Source: Ancylobacter tetraedralis
Lineage (GTDB): Bacteria; Pseudomonadota; Alphaproteobacteria; Rhizobiales; Xanthobacteraceae
Assembly: GCF_014195655.1 (NCBI RefSeq)
Contig: NZ_JACICD010000004.1
Coordinates: 62,001 to 126,000 of the forward strand
DNA: 64,000 nt
Direction of reading: 5' to 3'
The stretch's first letter is position 1; every line of letters begins with the position of its first letter. The translations under genes were made by a program, and so were the position numbers. Below are positions 1 to 13,074 of the stretch, in pieces. The notes below the pieces were generated by a model, which had not been told where the DNA came from, did no database searches, and saw only the letters and a program-made list of their open reading frames with translations.

Positions 1-776
1 GCCTGGAGCAGATCGAGCGCTGGTCGCGGCTGGCCGGCGCGCAGCGTCGCACGCTGCCCGCGCTCCTCCAGTTCGACACCGGCATGTCGCGCCTTGGCCT
101 CGCGCCGGACGAGGTGGAGGCGCTGATCGCCGCGCCGGCCCGGCTGGAGGGCGTGCGGGTGCTCCATGTCATGAGCCACCTCGCCAGCGCCGACGAGCCG
201 GACAATGCGCAGAATGCCGCGCAACTGGTCGAGATGCAGCGATTCGCGCGCGCCTTTCCCGGCGTGGAGATGTGCTTCGCCAATTCCGGCGGCGTGTTCC
301 TCGGGCCGGACTATCACGGCACGCTGGTGCGTCCGGGCATCGCGCTCTATGGCGGCGCGCCGGTCGCGGGCATCGCCAACCCGATGGCGCCGGTGGTGCG
401 GCTGGAGGTGCGGGTGATCCAAACCCGCGCCGTGCCGGCCGGCGCCCGCGTCGGTTATGGCGGGGCGCATGTGACCGTGGGTGAGCGCCGGCTCGCCACC
501 ATCGCCGCCGGCTATGCCGATGGTGTGCCGCGCCATCTCAGCGATCGCGGTGCCGCCTATCTCGGTGCCACGCGCCTGCCCATGGTCGGCCGGGTGTCGA
601 TGGACAGCTTGACGCTCGATGTCACCGAACTGCCGCCGGGTACGCTCAGGCTGGGCAGCCTGGTGGAGCTGATCGGCCCGCACCAGACACTGGAGGATAT
701 GGCGAGCGCCGCCGGCACCATCGCCTACGAGATCCTGACCCGCCTTGGGACGCGCTATCATCGCGTCTACCGCTGA
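1..776 (+). CDS. alr: Alanine racemase, C-terminal part (cut by the left edge)
   Basis: PLP enzyme that interconverts L- and D-alanine. The frame is open from the first bases, so the N-terminal barrel with the PLP lysine lies outside the window. What remains shows the DTGMSRLGL substrate-side motif, the C-terminal domain segment VGYGGAH with the tyrosine expected to be the second catalytic base, and the conserved GRVSMDS stretch. It ends 65 bp before dadA on the same strand. That pairing suggests a catabolic (dadX-type) racemase feeding D-alanine to the dehydrogenase, although a biosynthetic alr cannot be excluded. Family identification is firm; the biosynthetic or catabolic role is inference from context. 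Confidence 0.93.
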   Translation, partial: LEQIERWSRLAGAQRRTLPALLQFDTGMSRLGLAPDEVEALIAAPARLEGVRVLHVMSHLASADEPDNAQNAAQLVEMQRFARAFPGVEMCFANSGGVFLGPDYHGTLVRPGIALYGGAPVAGIANPMAPVVRLEVRVIQTRAVPAGARVGYGGAHVTVGERRLATIAAGYADGVPRHLSDRGAAYLGATRLPMVGRVSMDSLTLDVTELPPGTLRLGSLVELIGPHQTLEDMASAAGTIAYEILTRLGTRYHRVYR

Positions 777-841
777 ACTCGCCCGCCGCCGCTCCTGCTG
801 CCCGCCGCCGAACGTCGCAAGAAGAGAACCAGAGGCCTTCC

Positions 842-2095
842 ATGAAAGTCGTCATCCTGGGCGCCGGCGTGATCGGCGTCACCTCGGCCTATTACCTCGC
901 CAAGGCCGGCCACGAGGTCACGGTGCTGGAGCGTCAGCCGGGCCCGGCGCTGGAGACCAGCTTCGCCAATGCCGGCGAGGTCTCGCCCGGCTATTCCTCG
1001 CCCTGGGCGGCGCCCGGCATTCCGCAGAAGGCGCTGAAATGGCTGTTCATGAAGCACGCGCCGCTCATCATCCAGCCGATGGCGGACCTCGCCACCTGGC
1101 GCTGGATGCTGGCCATGCTCGCCAATTGCACGGCGGCCCGCTACGCGGTGAACAAGGGCCGCATGGTCCGCATCGCCGAATATAGCCGCGACTGCCTGAT
1201 CGCCCTGCGCGCCGAGACCGGCATCGCCTATGACGAGCGCACCCAGGGCACGCTGGAAGTGTTCCGCACGCAGAAGCAGCTCGACAATATCGGCAAGGAC
1301 ATCGAGGTGCTGAAGAAGGACGGCGTGCCGTTCGAGGTGCTCGACCGTGCCGGCTGTGTCGCCGCCGAGCCAGGCCTTGCGCGTTCGGCGCCGAAGATCG
1401 TCGGCGGCCTGCGCCTGCCGGGCGACGAGACCGGCGACTGCTTCCTCTTCACCCAGGCGCTGTCGAAGCTGGCCGAGGGGCTGGGCGTTACCTTCCGCTA
1501 TGGGGTCGATATCCGCCGCATCAAGCATTCGGCCGGCCGGGTTCTCGCCGTCGAGACGGGGCAAGGCGACGTGCGCGCGGATGCCTATGTCGCCGCGCTT
1601 GGCAGCTATGCCCCGGCGCTGCTGGCCCCGCTCGGGCTGCGCCTGCCGATCTACCCGGTGAAGGGCTATTCCATCACCGTGCCGATCGTCGATGAGGCGC
1701 GCGCGCCGGTCTCCACCGTGATGGACGAGGCGCACAAGGTGGCCATCACCCGGCTCGGCGACCGCATCCGCGTGGGTGGCATGGCGGAGATCGCCGGCTT
1801 CAACTTCGATCTGCCGCTGGCGCGGCGCGCCACGCTGGAACATTCGGTCGAAGACCTGTTCGGCGGGGCGGGCGACCAGAGCCGGGCGACCTTCTGGACC
1901 GGGCTGCGGCCGATGACGCCGGACGGCACGCCGATCATCGGGGCGACGCGCTATCCCAACCTGTTCCTCAACGGTGGCCATGGCACGCTGGGCTGGACCA
2001 TGTCCTGCGGCTCCGGGCGCCTGCTCGCCGATCTGGTCAGTGGAGTGAAGCCGGATATCGACGGCACGGATTTCGCGCTTTCCCGCTACGCCTGA
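842..2095 (+). CDS. dadA: D-amino acid dehydrogenase, small subunit type (417 aa)
   Basis: FAD-dependent membrane-associated enzyme that oxidises D-alanine (and other D-amino acids) to the 2-oxo acid, passing electrons to the respiratory chain. The protein opens directly with the dinucleotide-binding motif GAGVIGV at about residues 7-13. It has the DAO-type substrate domain with the YPVKGYS segment near residue 280, and a C-terminal GGHGTLGWT motif contacting FAD. Length matches DadA (about 416-432 aa). Start is the ATG after an AGAGAACCAGAGG leader, a workable ribosome site. It follows the racemase gene closely and is followed by a strong hairpin terminator, so alr-dadA looks like one D-alanine catabolic unit. 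Confidence 0.93.
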   Translation: MKVVILGAGVIGVTSAYYLAKAGHEVTVLERQPGPALETSFANAGEVSPGYSSPWAAPGIPQKALKWLFMKHAPLIIQPMADLATWRWMLAMLANCTAARYAVNKGRMVRIAEYSRDCLIALRAETGIAYDERTQGTLEVFRTQKQLDNIGKDIEVLKKDGVPFEVLDRAGCVAAEPGLARSAPKIVGGLRLPGDETGDCFLFTQALSKLAEGLGVTFRYGVDIRRIKHSAGRVLAVETGQGDVRADAYVAALGSYAPALLAPLGLRLPIYPVKGYSITVPIVDEARAPVSTVMDEAHKVAITRLGDRIRVGGMAEIAGFNFDLPLARRATLEHSVEDLFGGAGDQSRATFWTGLRPMTPDGTPIIGATRYPNLFLNGGHGTLGWTMSCGSGRLLADLVSGVKPDIDGTDFALSRYA

Positions 2096-2150
2096 TCGCC
2101 CGCGCGAGGCGCCCGCACGCGCTGCATCCCGGCCGATTCGCCACGCCGCC

Positions 2151-2189
2151 AAACGCCCGTGAGCCGCGCGCTCGCGGGCGTTTGCTTTT
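2151..2189 (+). terminator. Rho-independent terminator after dadA
   Basis: A 14-bp stem with one G-T wobble (AAACGCCCGTGAGC paired with GCTCGCGGGCGTTT), a 5-nt loop and a following GCTTTT tract. It lies 55 bp after the dadA stop and separates the D-alanine unit from the glycerol operon. Confidence 0.8.
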
Positions 2190-2227
2190 GGCGGCACGCG
2201 TCGTCACGATTTTGCTGCATTGCACTC

Positions 2228-2314
2228 AAACGAAAGTTCGACTCTTTCGTTTCACCGCCCGTTGTCGACGGGTAAGCTTTCGTATAGCGTCCATGTGAAG
2301 ATAAAAACGAAAGC
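2228..2314 (+). promoter_or_regulatory. Cluster of TTTCGT half-sites, candidate GlpR operators before glpD
   Basis: Seen directly: AAACGAAAG at 2228-2236 and CTTTCGTTT at 2244-2252 form a perfect 9-bp inverted repeat with a 7-bp spacer. GCTTTCGT at 2276-2283 and ACGAAAGC at 2307-2314 form a second, wider inverted pair. All four lie between the dadA terminator and the GTG of glpD. DeoR-family glycerol repressors commonly use TTTCGTT-like half-sites, so I infer these are GlpR operators that induce the operon on glycerol or glycerol-3-phosphate. No glpR gene is adjacent. The exact -35/-10 boxes are not clear to me. Confidence 0.6.
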
Positions 2315-2354
2315 GCTCCTGACCTAAAGGGAGCCGGTTCCGGGAGGAGATGGC

Positions 2355-3938
2355 GTGGACGCTCGTGCGCTCGATCCGCTATACGATATCGCCATCATTG
2401 GCGGGGGCATCAATGGGTGCGGGATCGCGCGCGACGCGGCGGGGCGCGGGGCGTCGGTCGTGCTGCTGGAGCAGGGCGATTTCGCCGGCGCGACCTCCTC
2501 GGCCTCGACCAAGCTGATCCATGGCGGCCTGCGCTATCTCGAACACTACGAGTTTCGGCTGGTGCGCGAGGCGTTGATGGAGCGCGAGGTGCTGTGGGCC
2601 ATCGCCCCGCACATCATCCGCCCGCTGCGCTTCGTGCTGCCCCATCACAAGGGGCTCAGGCCGGCCTGGCTGCTGCGGCTTGGGCTGTTTCTCTACGACC
2701 ATCTGGGCGGGCGCAAGCGCCTGCCGGCGACGCGTACGCTGGACCTGCGGCACGACGAGGCCGGCCAATCGCTGCGCGCGGGCTATGCCAAGGCGTTCGA
2801 GTATTCCGACTGCTGGGTGGAGGATTCGCGCCTTGTCGTGCTCAACGCGCAGGACGCGGCCGAGCGCGGCGCCGACATCCGCCCGCGCACGAAGGTGACG
2901 GGGGCGGTGCGCGCCGGCGACCACTGGCAGATCGAGGTTCAGCCGCAGGGGGCGGGCGCGTCCGGGGCGCGCGAGATGGTGCGGGCGCGGGTGCTGGTCA
3001 ACGCCGCCGGCCCGTGGGTGCACGAGGTGCTGGCGCAGGTGCTGCGCATCAACACCCCCGCCAATGTCCGCCTCGTCCAGGGCAGCCATATCGTGGTGCC
3101 CAGGCTCTACCCGCATGACCGCGCCTATATCTTCCAGAACGGCGACGGGCGCATCATCTTCGCCATTCCCTACGAGCACGATTTCACGCTGATCGGCACG
3201 ACCGACCGCGACTTCGGCCGGGTGCCGGGCAAGCCGGTGGCGAGCCCCGAGGAGATCGCCTATCTCTGCGCGGCGGCGAGCGAATATTTCCGCACGCCGG
3301 TGACGCCGGACACCGTTGTGTGGACCTATTCCGGGGTGCGCCCGCTCTATGATGACGGGGCCTCCAAGGCACAGGAAGCGACGCGCGACTATGTGCTGGA
3401 GCTGGAGGGCGGCGAGGGCGAGGGCGCGGTCTCCGGCCGGCCGCCGCTGCTCTCGGTATTCGGCGGCAAGATCACCACCTATCGCCGGCTGGCCGAGCAT
3501 GCGCTGCAGAAGCTCGGGCCCTTCCTGCCCACGCTCGCGCGCGCCTCCTGGACCGGGGGTGAGCCGCTTCCGGGCGGCGACTTCCCGGTGGACGGACAAA
3601 TGCGCATCGTCGCGCAACTGAAGCGGGCGCATCCCTTTCTGGAGGAGCGGCAGGCGCGCCGGCTGGTGGTGGCCTATGGTACCCGCGCGCTGCGGCTGCT
3701 GGACGGAGCCCGCACGGCCGCCGATCTCGGCTGCACCTTCGGCGCCGACCTCACCGAGGCGGAGGTGCTCTATCTCATGCGCGAGGAATGGGCCCGCACG
3801 GCCGAGGACGTGCTGTGGCGGCGCTCCAAGCTGGGGCTGCGTTTCACCCGCGAGCAGGTCGAGGCGCTCGACGCCTTCATGCAGGCGAGCCTGATGCGTC
3901 AGCCGCAGGTTTCCGCCGCACGGGGGCGCGCGTCATGA
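2355..3938 (+). CDS. glpD: Aerobic glycerol-3-phosphate dehydrogenase (527 aa)
   Basis: FAD enzyme of the inner membrane that oxidises glycerol-3-phosphate to dihydroxyacetone phosphate and reduces quinone. The N-terminus carries the FAD motif GGGINGCG (about residues 14-21) followed by the GlpD-typical TSSASTKLIHGGLRYLE segment. SGVRPLYDD and VFGGKITTYRRLAE follow in the middle, with the C-terminal helical domain after them. The start is a GTG placed 6-7 bp after GGGAGGAG; a nearby ATG at 2350 is out of frame. It is the first gene of the glycerol operon and overlaps the next gene by ATGA, implying translational coupling. Confidence 0.95.
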   Translation: MDARALDPLYDIAIIGGGINGCGIARDAAGRGASVVLLEQGDFAGATSSASTKLIHGGLRYLEHYEFRLVREALMEREVLWAIAPHIIRPLRFVLPHHKGLRPAWLLRLGLFLYDHLGGRKRLPATRTLDLRHDEAGQSLRAGYAKAFEYSDCWVEDSRLVVLNAQDAAERGADIRPRTKVTGAVRAGDHWQIEVQPQGAGASGAREMVRARVLVNAAGPWVHEVLAQVLRINTPANVRLVQGSHIVVPRLYPHDRAYIFQNGDGRIIFAIPYEHDFTLIGTTDRDFGRVPGKPVASPEEIAYLCAAASEYFRTPVTPDTVVWTYSGVRPLYDDGASKAQEATRDYVLELEGGEGEGAVSGRPPLLSVFGGKITTYRRLAEHALQKLGPFLPTLARASWTGGEPLPGGDFPVDGQMRIVAQLKRAHPFLEERQARRLVVAYGTRALRLLDGARTAADLGCTFGADLTEAEVLYLMREEWARTAEDVLWRRSKLGLRFTREQVEALDAFMQASLMRQPQVSAARGRAS

Positions 3939-5059
3939 CGCTCGAACTTGAGAAGGTCAGCCGTGCCGTGCACGGCGTTCCCCATATCAGCGACGTGTCG
4001 CTGCGCCTGGAGCGCGGAAGCCTCAACGTGCTGCTCGGCGCCACGCTTTCGGGCAAGACCAGCCTGATGCGGCTCATGGCGGGGCTCGACGCGCCGAGCT
4101 CGGGGCGCGTGCTGGCGGATGGGCGGGACGTGACCGGCCTGTCGGTCAAGAAGCGCTCCGTCGCCATGGTCTACCAGCAGTTCATCAATTACCCCGCCCT
4201 CAGCGTCTACGAGAACATCGCCTCGCCGCTGCGCGTGGCCGGCCTGCCGCGGGCGGAGATCGAGGCGCGCGTCGTCGAGGCGGCGCGCCTGCTGAAGCTG
4301 GAGCCCTATCTCCAGCGCCGCCCGCTGGAAATGTCCGGCGGCCAGCAGCAGCGTTGCGCCATCGCCCGCGCGCTGGTGAAGCGCGCCGACCTCGTGCTGC
4401 TCGACGAGCCGCTGGCCAATCTCGACTACAAGCTGCGCGAGGAACTGCGCGAGGAACTGCCGCGCATTTTCGCCTCGACCGGCGCGGTATTCGTCTATGC
4501 CACGACCGAGCCGACCGAGGCGCTGCTGCTGGGCGGCAACACCGCGACGCTGCGCGAGGGCGCGCTGACCCAGTTCGGCCCGACCGCCGGTGTCTATCGC
4601 CATCCCCATGATCTGGCGACCGCGCGGGTGTTCTCCGATCCCCCGCTCAACGTGCTGCGCGCGACCAAGGTTGGGGGCCGGGTGCGCCTCGCCTCGGGGG
4701 ACGCCATCGCGGCGGCGGGTGCCTTTGCCGACGTACCGGACGGGGCCTACACGATCGGAGTGCGGGCGCATCACCTGCGGGTGGAGGATGGCGCGGCCTA
4801 TGACGCACCGCCGTCCGATGGCAGCGAATTCCGCCTGCGCGCCTCGGTGTCGGTAGCGGAAATCACCGGCTCGGAGACCTTCCTGCACATGGTGGCGGCG
4901 GGCGAGGGGGCGGATGCGAGCGCTTTGATCGCGCTGCTGCCCGGCATCCGCACCTATGAACCCGGCGCGGCGGTCGACGTGGTGTTCGACCCCGGCCACA
5001 TCCTGCTGTTCGATGCCGCCGGCGCCCGCGCCGGGCGTGTGCTCGACGTGGCGGCCTGA
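3935..5059 (+). CDS. glpS: Glycerol ABC transporter ATPase GlpS (374 aa)
   Basis: One of two ATPases of the glycerol importer described in Rhizobium leguminosarum. Walker A is GATLSGKT (residues 35-42), Q-loop YQQF, signature MSGGQ (133-137) and Walker B VLLDEP, followed by a C-terminal TOBE/MalK-like domain. The switch-loop position, normally YVTHD, reads YATTE, so the conserved histidine is replaced by threonine 191. Its partner GlpT keeps the histidine but has lost the signature sequence; see findings. Start chosen at the ATG overlapping the glpD stop, with glpT following 12 bp after its end. Confidence 0.9.
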   Translation: MTLELEKVSRAVHGVPHISDVSLRLERGSLNVLLGATLSGKTSLMRLMAGLDAPSSGRVLADGRDVTGLSVKKRSVAMVYQQFINYPALSVYENIASPLRVAGLPRAEIEARVVEAARLLKLEPYLQRRPLEMSGGQQQRCAIARALVKRADLVLLDEPLANLDYKLREELREELPRIFASTGAVFVYATTEPTEALLLGGNTATLREGALTQFGPTAGVYRHPHDLATARVFSDPPLNVLRATKVGGRVRLASGDAIAAAGAFADVPDGAYTIGVRAHHLRVEDGAAYDAPPSDGSEFRLRASVSVAEITGSETFLHMVAAGEGADASALIALLPGIRTYEPGAAVDVVFDPGHILLFDAAGARAGRVLDVAA

Positions 5060-5071
5060 GGGAGACGCGTC

Positions 5072-7073
<2,002 letters not shown>

Positions 7074-7077
<4 letters not shown>

Positions 7078-7883
7078 ACCGCTCCTCGCGCGGCGGCGCC
7101 ATTGTGATGGTGCTGTATCTTCTCTTCCTGCTGCTGCCGATCTACTGGCTCGTCAACATGAGCCTGAAGACCAATTTCGAGATCAACACCACGGTCTCGC
7201 TCTGGCCGCGGGCGATCACGTTCGAGCACTATATCAAGATCTTCACCGATGCGAGCTGGTACACCGGCTATATCAACTCGCTGACCTATGTGGTGCTCAA
7301 CACCATCATCTCGATAAGCCTCGCGCTGCCGGCGGCCTATGCCTTCTCGCGCTACACGTTCGTGGGCGACAAGCATCTGTTCTTCTGGCTCTTGTCCAAC
7401 CGCATGGCGCCGCCGGCCGTGTTCGCGCTGCCCTTCTTCAATCTCTATTCCGCCATCGGGCTGTTCGACACGCCCTGGGCGGTGGCGCTGGCGCACTGCC
7501 TGTTCAACGTGCCGCTCGCCGTGTGGATCCTGGAAGGCTTCATGTCCGGCGTGCCGCGCGAGATCGACGAGACGGCGGCGATCGACGGCTATTCCTTTCC
7601 GCGCTTCTTCGTGAAAATCTTCATGCCGCTGATCGCCTCCGGCATCGGCGTTGCCGCCTTCTTCTGCTTCATGTTCTCGTGGGTCGAGCTGCTGCTGGCG
7701 CGCACGCTCACCGCCACCAACGCCAAGCCGATCGCCGTCACGATGACTCGCACGGTCTCCGCCGCCGGCATGGACTGGGGCCTGCTCGCCGCCGCCGGCG
7801 TGCTGACCATCATTCCCGGCGCGCTCGTCATCTGGTTCGTGCGCAACTACATCGCCAAGGGCTTCGCCCTCGGGCGGGTATAG
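7074..7883 (+). CDS. glpQ: Glycerol ABC transporter permease GlpQ (269 aa)
   Basis: Second permease, MalG/UgpE class, with about six membrane segments and the coupling-loop motif IDETAAIDGYSFPRFF at about residues 164-179. It overlaps glpP by 4 bp and is followed 11 bp later by the small gene glpU. Length (269 aa) is typical for the class. The name follows the rhizobial glpSTPQUV operon; it is unrelated to the phosphodiesterase called GlpQ in enterics. Confidence 0.9.
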
Positions 7884-7894
7884 GGGAGGGGGAC

Positions 7895-8200
7895 ATGGAG
7901 GATTTCACCGCCCGCCTCACCGAGAACGCCGCGTGGATGGCCTGGACGTGGCAGACTGGGCTGTTCTTCGTCATCATCGCCAGCCTGCTCATCGTCTTCA
8001 CGCTGGTGGCGCTGTTCAAGCCGGAGCGGGCGCGCGTGGGCGTGCTGGGCATCCCCACCACGCGCGGCGACCGGCTGTTCATCACGCTCTTGGGCAGCGC
8101 GTTCATCAATCTCGCCTGGCTTGGCCTGGCGGGACCCGATCTCGGCTGGGCGCTCGCGCTCTGCCTTGTCTACGCACTGGCGGTGTTCCGCCTCGTGTGA
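7895..8200 (+). CDS. glpU: Small membrane protein GlpU, DUF2160 type (101 aa)
   Basis: Short inner-membrane protein with three hydrophobic stretches (about residues 21-40, 61-79 and 83-100) and the charged linker FKPERARVG between the first two. A protein of this size and layout sits between the permeases and binding protein in the rhizobial glycerol transporter operons and carries the DUF2160 label there; its biochemical role is unknown. The ATG at 7895 has GGGGAGGGGG directly upstream. Frames starting earlier run through glpQ and are not credible. Confidence 0.8.
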   Translation: MEDFTARLTENAAWMAWTWQTGLFFVIIASLLIVFTLVALFKPERARVGVLGIPTTRGDRLFITLLGSAFINLAWLGLAGPDLGWALALCLVYALAVFRLV

Positions 8201-8253
8201 ATCGCACGCGGCGGCAGGCCGCGGCACCTGGGAAGAAACGGGAGGAATGACCA

Positions 8254-10008
<1,755 letters not shown>

Positions 10009-10029
10009 ACGAACGGAGCGGCCGCTTGA

Positions 10030-10140
10030 CCTCTCCCCGCCGGGGGGAGGTCGACGCCGCAGGCGTCCGGTGAAGGGGCGTGACCTTTGTCATCGGGCAT
10101 GATGCCCCTCGCCCAGCCCTCTCCCCGACGGGGAGAGGGC
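10030..10140 (+). repeat. Mosaic of intergenic hairpins between glpV and glpK
   Basis: Three hairpins in a row. CCTCTCCCC pairs with GGGGGAGG (10030-10050), GACGCC pairs with GGCGTC (about 10052-10067), and a near-perfect palindrome GCCCTCTCCCC-GACG-GGGAGAGGGC lies at 10116-10140, followed by TTTCG. The last palindrome recurs in inverted form at 19286-19308. The layout, with two CTCTCCCC hairpins facing each other around a shorter central stem, resembles the REP/RIME-like mosaic elements of Hyphomicrobiales intergenic regions (inference). The third hairpin could also terminate the glpV transcript. Confidence 0.7.
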
Positions 10141-10307
10141 TTTCGTCCGGCTCGGGGCCGATGAATTTTCTCTTCCGTCCTTCCCGCCGGAGACGACGCG
10201 GCATAGCCGGGATCGCTCCCCGCTATCTCGCCTGATAAAACGACCCGCGATCCCGGATGGGGCCCGCGGCCGTTCGCGGGATGACGCCTGTCCGTGAGGG
10301 TTTTGCC

Positions 10308-11813
10308 ATGACCTCCTATCTCCTCGCCATCGACCAGGGCACCACCTCCTCGCGGGCCATCCTGTTCCGGCCGGACACCAGTGTCGCGGCGCAGGCGCAG
10401 CAGGAGTTTCCCCAGCACTTTCCAGCCTCCGGCTGGGTCGAGCACGAGGCGGAGGACCTGTGGCGGACGACGCTCGCCACCTGCCGGCATGCCATCGCGC
10501 AGGCCGGGGCGAGCGCGCGCGATATCGCCGCCATCGGCATTACCAACCAGCGCGAGACCACCATCCTCTGGGATCGCAGGACCGGCGCCGCGATCTATCG
10601 CGCCATCGTCTGGCAGGACCGCCGCACGGCCGAACACTGCGCGCGGCTTCGGGCCGAGGGGCATGAGGCGCTGGTGAGCGAGCGCACCGGGCTCATTCTC
10701 GATCCCTATTTCTCCGGCACCAAGATCGCCTGGATTCTTGACCATGTTCCCGGCGCCCGCGCCCGCGCGGAGCGGGGGGAACTGGCCTTCGGCACGGTCG
10801 ATTGCTGGCTGCTGTGGAAGCTCACCGGCGGCGCGGTGCATGCGACAGATGCCACCAATGCCGCGCGAACGCTCCTGTTCAACATTCATACCGGGCAATG
10901 GGACGAGGACCTGCTGGCGCTGCTGCGCGTGCCACGCTCGCTGCTGCCGGAGGTGAAGGATTCCGCGGCCGATTTCGGCACCACCGACCCGGCGCTGTTT
11001 GGCGGCGCCATTGCCATTGGCGGCATGGCCGGCGACCAGCAGGCGGCAACCGTGGGGCAGGCCTGCTTCCAGCCGGGCATGATCAAGTCGACCTATGGCA
11101 CCGGCTGCTTCGTGCTGCTGAACACCGGGGAGACGCCGGTAAAGTCCCAGAACCGGCTGCTCACCACCATCGCCTATCAACTCGGGGGCAAGCGCACCTA
11201 TGCGCTGGAGGGCTCGATCTTTGTCGCCGGCGCGGCGGTGCAGTGGCTTCGCGACGGGCTCGGCATCATCGGCACCTCGGCGGAGAGCGAGGCGCTGGCC
11301 GAGGCGGCCGATCCGGCGCAGCACATTTATCTGGTGCCGGCCTTTGTCGGTCTCGGCGCGCCCCACTGGAACCCGGATGTGCGCGGGGCGATCTTCGGCC
11401 TGACGCGGGCAACCTCCCGCGCCGAATTCGCCCTCGCGGCGCTGGAGAGCGTCTGCTACCAGACATCGGACCTGCTCGACGTGATGCGCGACGACTGGAA
11501 CCGCACGGCGGGCGCCGCCGCGCGCCGGCCGACGGTGCTGCGGGTGGATGGCGGCATGGCGGCCTCCAGCTTCGCGATGCAACGCCTCTCGGACCTGTTG
11601 GCCGCGCCGGTCGACCGGCCGGTGGTGCGCGAGACCACGGCACTGGGCGCCGCCTATCTCGCCGGCCACCAGGCCGGCATCCTGCCGGCGCCGGGGCGCT
11701 TTGCCGATACATGGCGGCTGGATCGTCGCTTCACCCCGACCATGCCGGAGGAGACGCGCACCGAGAAGCTGGCCGGCTGGCGCGACGCCGTGCGCCGCCT
11801 CACCATGGCGTAG
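10308..11813 (+). CDS. glpK: Glycerol kinase (501 aa)
   Basis: Cytoplasmic FGGY-family kinase that phosphorylates incoming glycerol to glycerol-3-phosphate for GlpD. The N-terminal phosphate-binding loop is [12 protein letters not shown] (about residues 8-19), with substrate residues in NQRETT and WQDRRT. The ATP domain has [13 protein letters not shown] and STYGTGCF, with the adenosine motif VDGGMAAS late in the protein. Length equals the usual 500 aa. The ATG at 10308 follows GTGAGGGTTTTGCC. It ends 6 bp from a convergent gene. Confidence 0.96.
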   Translation: MTSYLLAIDQGTTSSRAILFRPDTSVAAQAQQEFPQHFPASGWVEHEAEDLWRTTLATCRHAIAQAGASARDIAAIGITNQRETTILWDRRTGAAIYRAIVWQDRRTAEHCARLRAEGHEALVSERTGLILDPYFSGTKIAWILDHVPGARARAERGELAFGTVDCWLLWKLTGGAVHATDATNAARTLLFNIHTGQWDEDLLALLRVPRSLLPEVKDSAADFGTTDPALFGGAIAIGGMAGDQQAATVGQACFQPGMIKSTYGTGCFVLLNTGETPVKSQNRLLTTIAYQLGGKRTYALEGSIFVAGAAVQWLRDGLGIIGTSAESEALAEAADPAQHIYLVPAFVGLGAPHWNPDVRGAIFGLTRATSRAEFALAALESVCYQTSDLLDVMRDDWNRTAGAAARRPTVLRVDGGMAASSFAMQRLSDLLAAPVDRPVVRETTALGAAYLAGHQAGILPAPGRFADTWRLDRRFTPTMPEETRTEKLAGWRDAVRRLTMA

Positions 11814-11819
11814 GGTTGT

Positions 11820-12233
11820 TCAGTCCGTCTTGACCAGAAAGGCCTCGTCGACCGGCACCTGTAGCACGGTGACGAGCGCGTTGGTCTGCGCCGCCATGCC
11901 GATGATGGACAAGAGGTGCCCGTGCTGGGCGTCGGTCATGCCCTTGGCGCGCGCCGCGGCGGTGTGGGAGTGGATGCAGTAGGAACAGCCATTGGCGGTC
12001 GACACGGCGATGTAGATCAACTCGCGCGTCAGCGGGTCGAGTGGGCCGTCCGCGAGCATCACCGCCTTGAGGCTCCCCCAGGTGCGCGCGAGCGCGGCGG
12101 GATCATTGGCCAATGCCCGCCAGAAATTGTTGACGAAATCCGATTTGCGCGTGGCGCGGATGTCGTCGAACACTGGCTTCACCGCCGGATCGGCGGCCGC
12201 TTCCTCATCGCTCCAGAGTCGGACCGTGGTCAT
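11820..12233 (-). CDS. AhpD/carboxymuconolactone decarboxylase-family protein (137 aa)
   Basis: Small all-helical protein of the CMD/AhpD superfamily. The redox motif is CSYCIHSHT (about residues 81-89), i.e. CxxC followed by a histidine, which marks the peroxidase-like branch rather than true carboxymuconolactone decarboxylase. It probably reduces peroxides or takes part in thiol redox; the physiological reductant is unknown. It is convergent with glpK and shares no operon with it. Start ATG at 12233; the upstream CGGAGGCGAC gives a good ribosome site. Confidence 0.8.
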   Translation of the reverse strand: MTTVRLWSDEEAAADPAVKPVFDDIRATRKSDFVNNFWRALANDPAALARTWGSLKAVMLADGPLDPLTRELIYIAVSTANGCSYCIHSHTAAARAKGMTDAQHGHLLSIIGMAAQTNALVTVLQVPVDEAFLVKTD

Positions 12234-12429
12234 GCCGTCGCCTCCGTACCTGTGATGCTGTCAACGGTCATTCTTGTAGCGTTCGTCCTTGCCGGCGCAA
12301 AGGGCGCAGGCCCTGTTCGCATCTGCACGGTGGATCGCGGGCAGATCTGCGTGCATTCGCCATGGCTTGGCGCCTCCCGTGCGTTGCGGTGCCGCGGGTG
12401 TCGTGCTTGGTTGCCGCAATGGAGGGGCC

Positions 12430-12993
12430 ATGGAACCGCATATGACCGCGCGCGAGCGCGTTCTCTTCGAGAACTGCCTCGGCCGCGCGGGATCCTACAT
12501 GGAATTCGGCGCGGGCGGCAGCACGCTGCTGGCCGACCGGCTGGTGAAGGGACCGGTCTACTGCGTCGAATCCGATCCGGCCTGGATCGACAAGATGCGC
12601 GCGCTGGCCTCCAGCACGGACTATGAGCGCCGCTTCATCTTTGCCGATATCGGCCCGACCGGCCGCTGGGGCCGCCCGCTCAAGCCGCAGGGCGAGGTGG
12701 ACTATGGCAATTACCACGAGCATATCTGGAACGAGATCGGCCGGAGCTTCGACCTCTACCTGATCGACGGGCGGTTTCGCGTGGCCTGCTTCTGCCAGGC
12801 ATTGCTGCGGGCGGGGCCCGATGCCCGGCTGATGGTGCATGACTATCGCTCCCGCCCGCACTATCACGCGCTGGAGACGGTGGCGGTGGCGGTGAGCGAG
12901 GTGGAGGACCTGACCGTGTTCCAACGCCGGACGGACGCCAGCGACGAGCGCCTCCGGGCGCTGATCGGCGATTACGGCAACGTGGTCGACTGA
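12430..12993 (+). CDS. Class I SAM-dependent methyltransferase-like protein (187 aa)
   Basis: Small Rossmann-fold protein. YMEFGAGGSTLLADRL (about residues 23-38) looks like the glycine-rich SAM motif I, CVESDP like the acidic motif at the end of strand 2, and FDLYLIDGRFRV like motif IV with LIDG. The substrate is unknown. It could be a methyltransferase or a glycosyltransferase-associated domain protein that binds but does not transfer. Start at the ATG after GGAGGGGCC; the 196 bp upstream to the divergent AhpD-like gene show nothing else that I recognise. No partner gene is apparent. Confidence 0.6.
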   Translation: MEPHMTARERVLFENCLGRAGSYMEFGAGGSTLLADRLVKGPVYCVESDPAWIDKMRALASSTDYERRFIFADIGPTGRWGRPLKPQGEVDYGNYHEHIWNEIGRSFDLYLIDGRFRVACFCQALLRAGPDARLMVHDYRSRPHYHALETVAVAVSEVEDLTVFQRRTDASDERLRALIGDYGNVVD

Positions 12994-13074
12994 GCTGTCC
13001 GGGCACGGCGCCTTCGTCGGTCTCGCCTGGGATTTCGGAGCGGACCCCGGGACATCGCCCGGGATTTGGCGAAC

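Noticed and set aside
767..2197. Long minus-strand open frame (476 codons) opposite dadA
   Set aside because: Antisense shadow of a GC-rich gene: composition is arginine/histidine/aspartate-rich with no domain, and dadA on the other strand is a clear enzyme.
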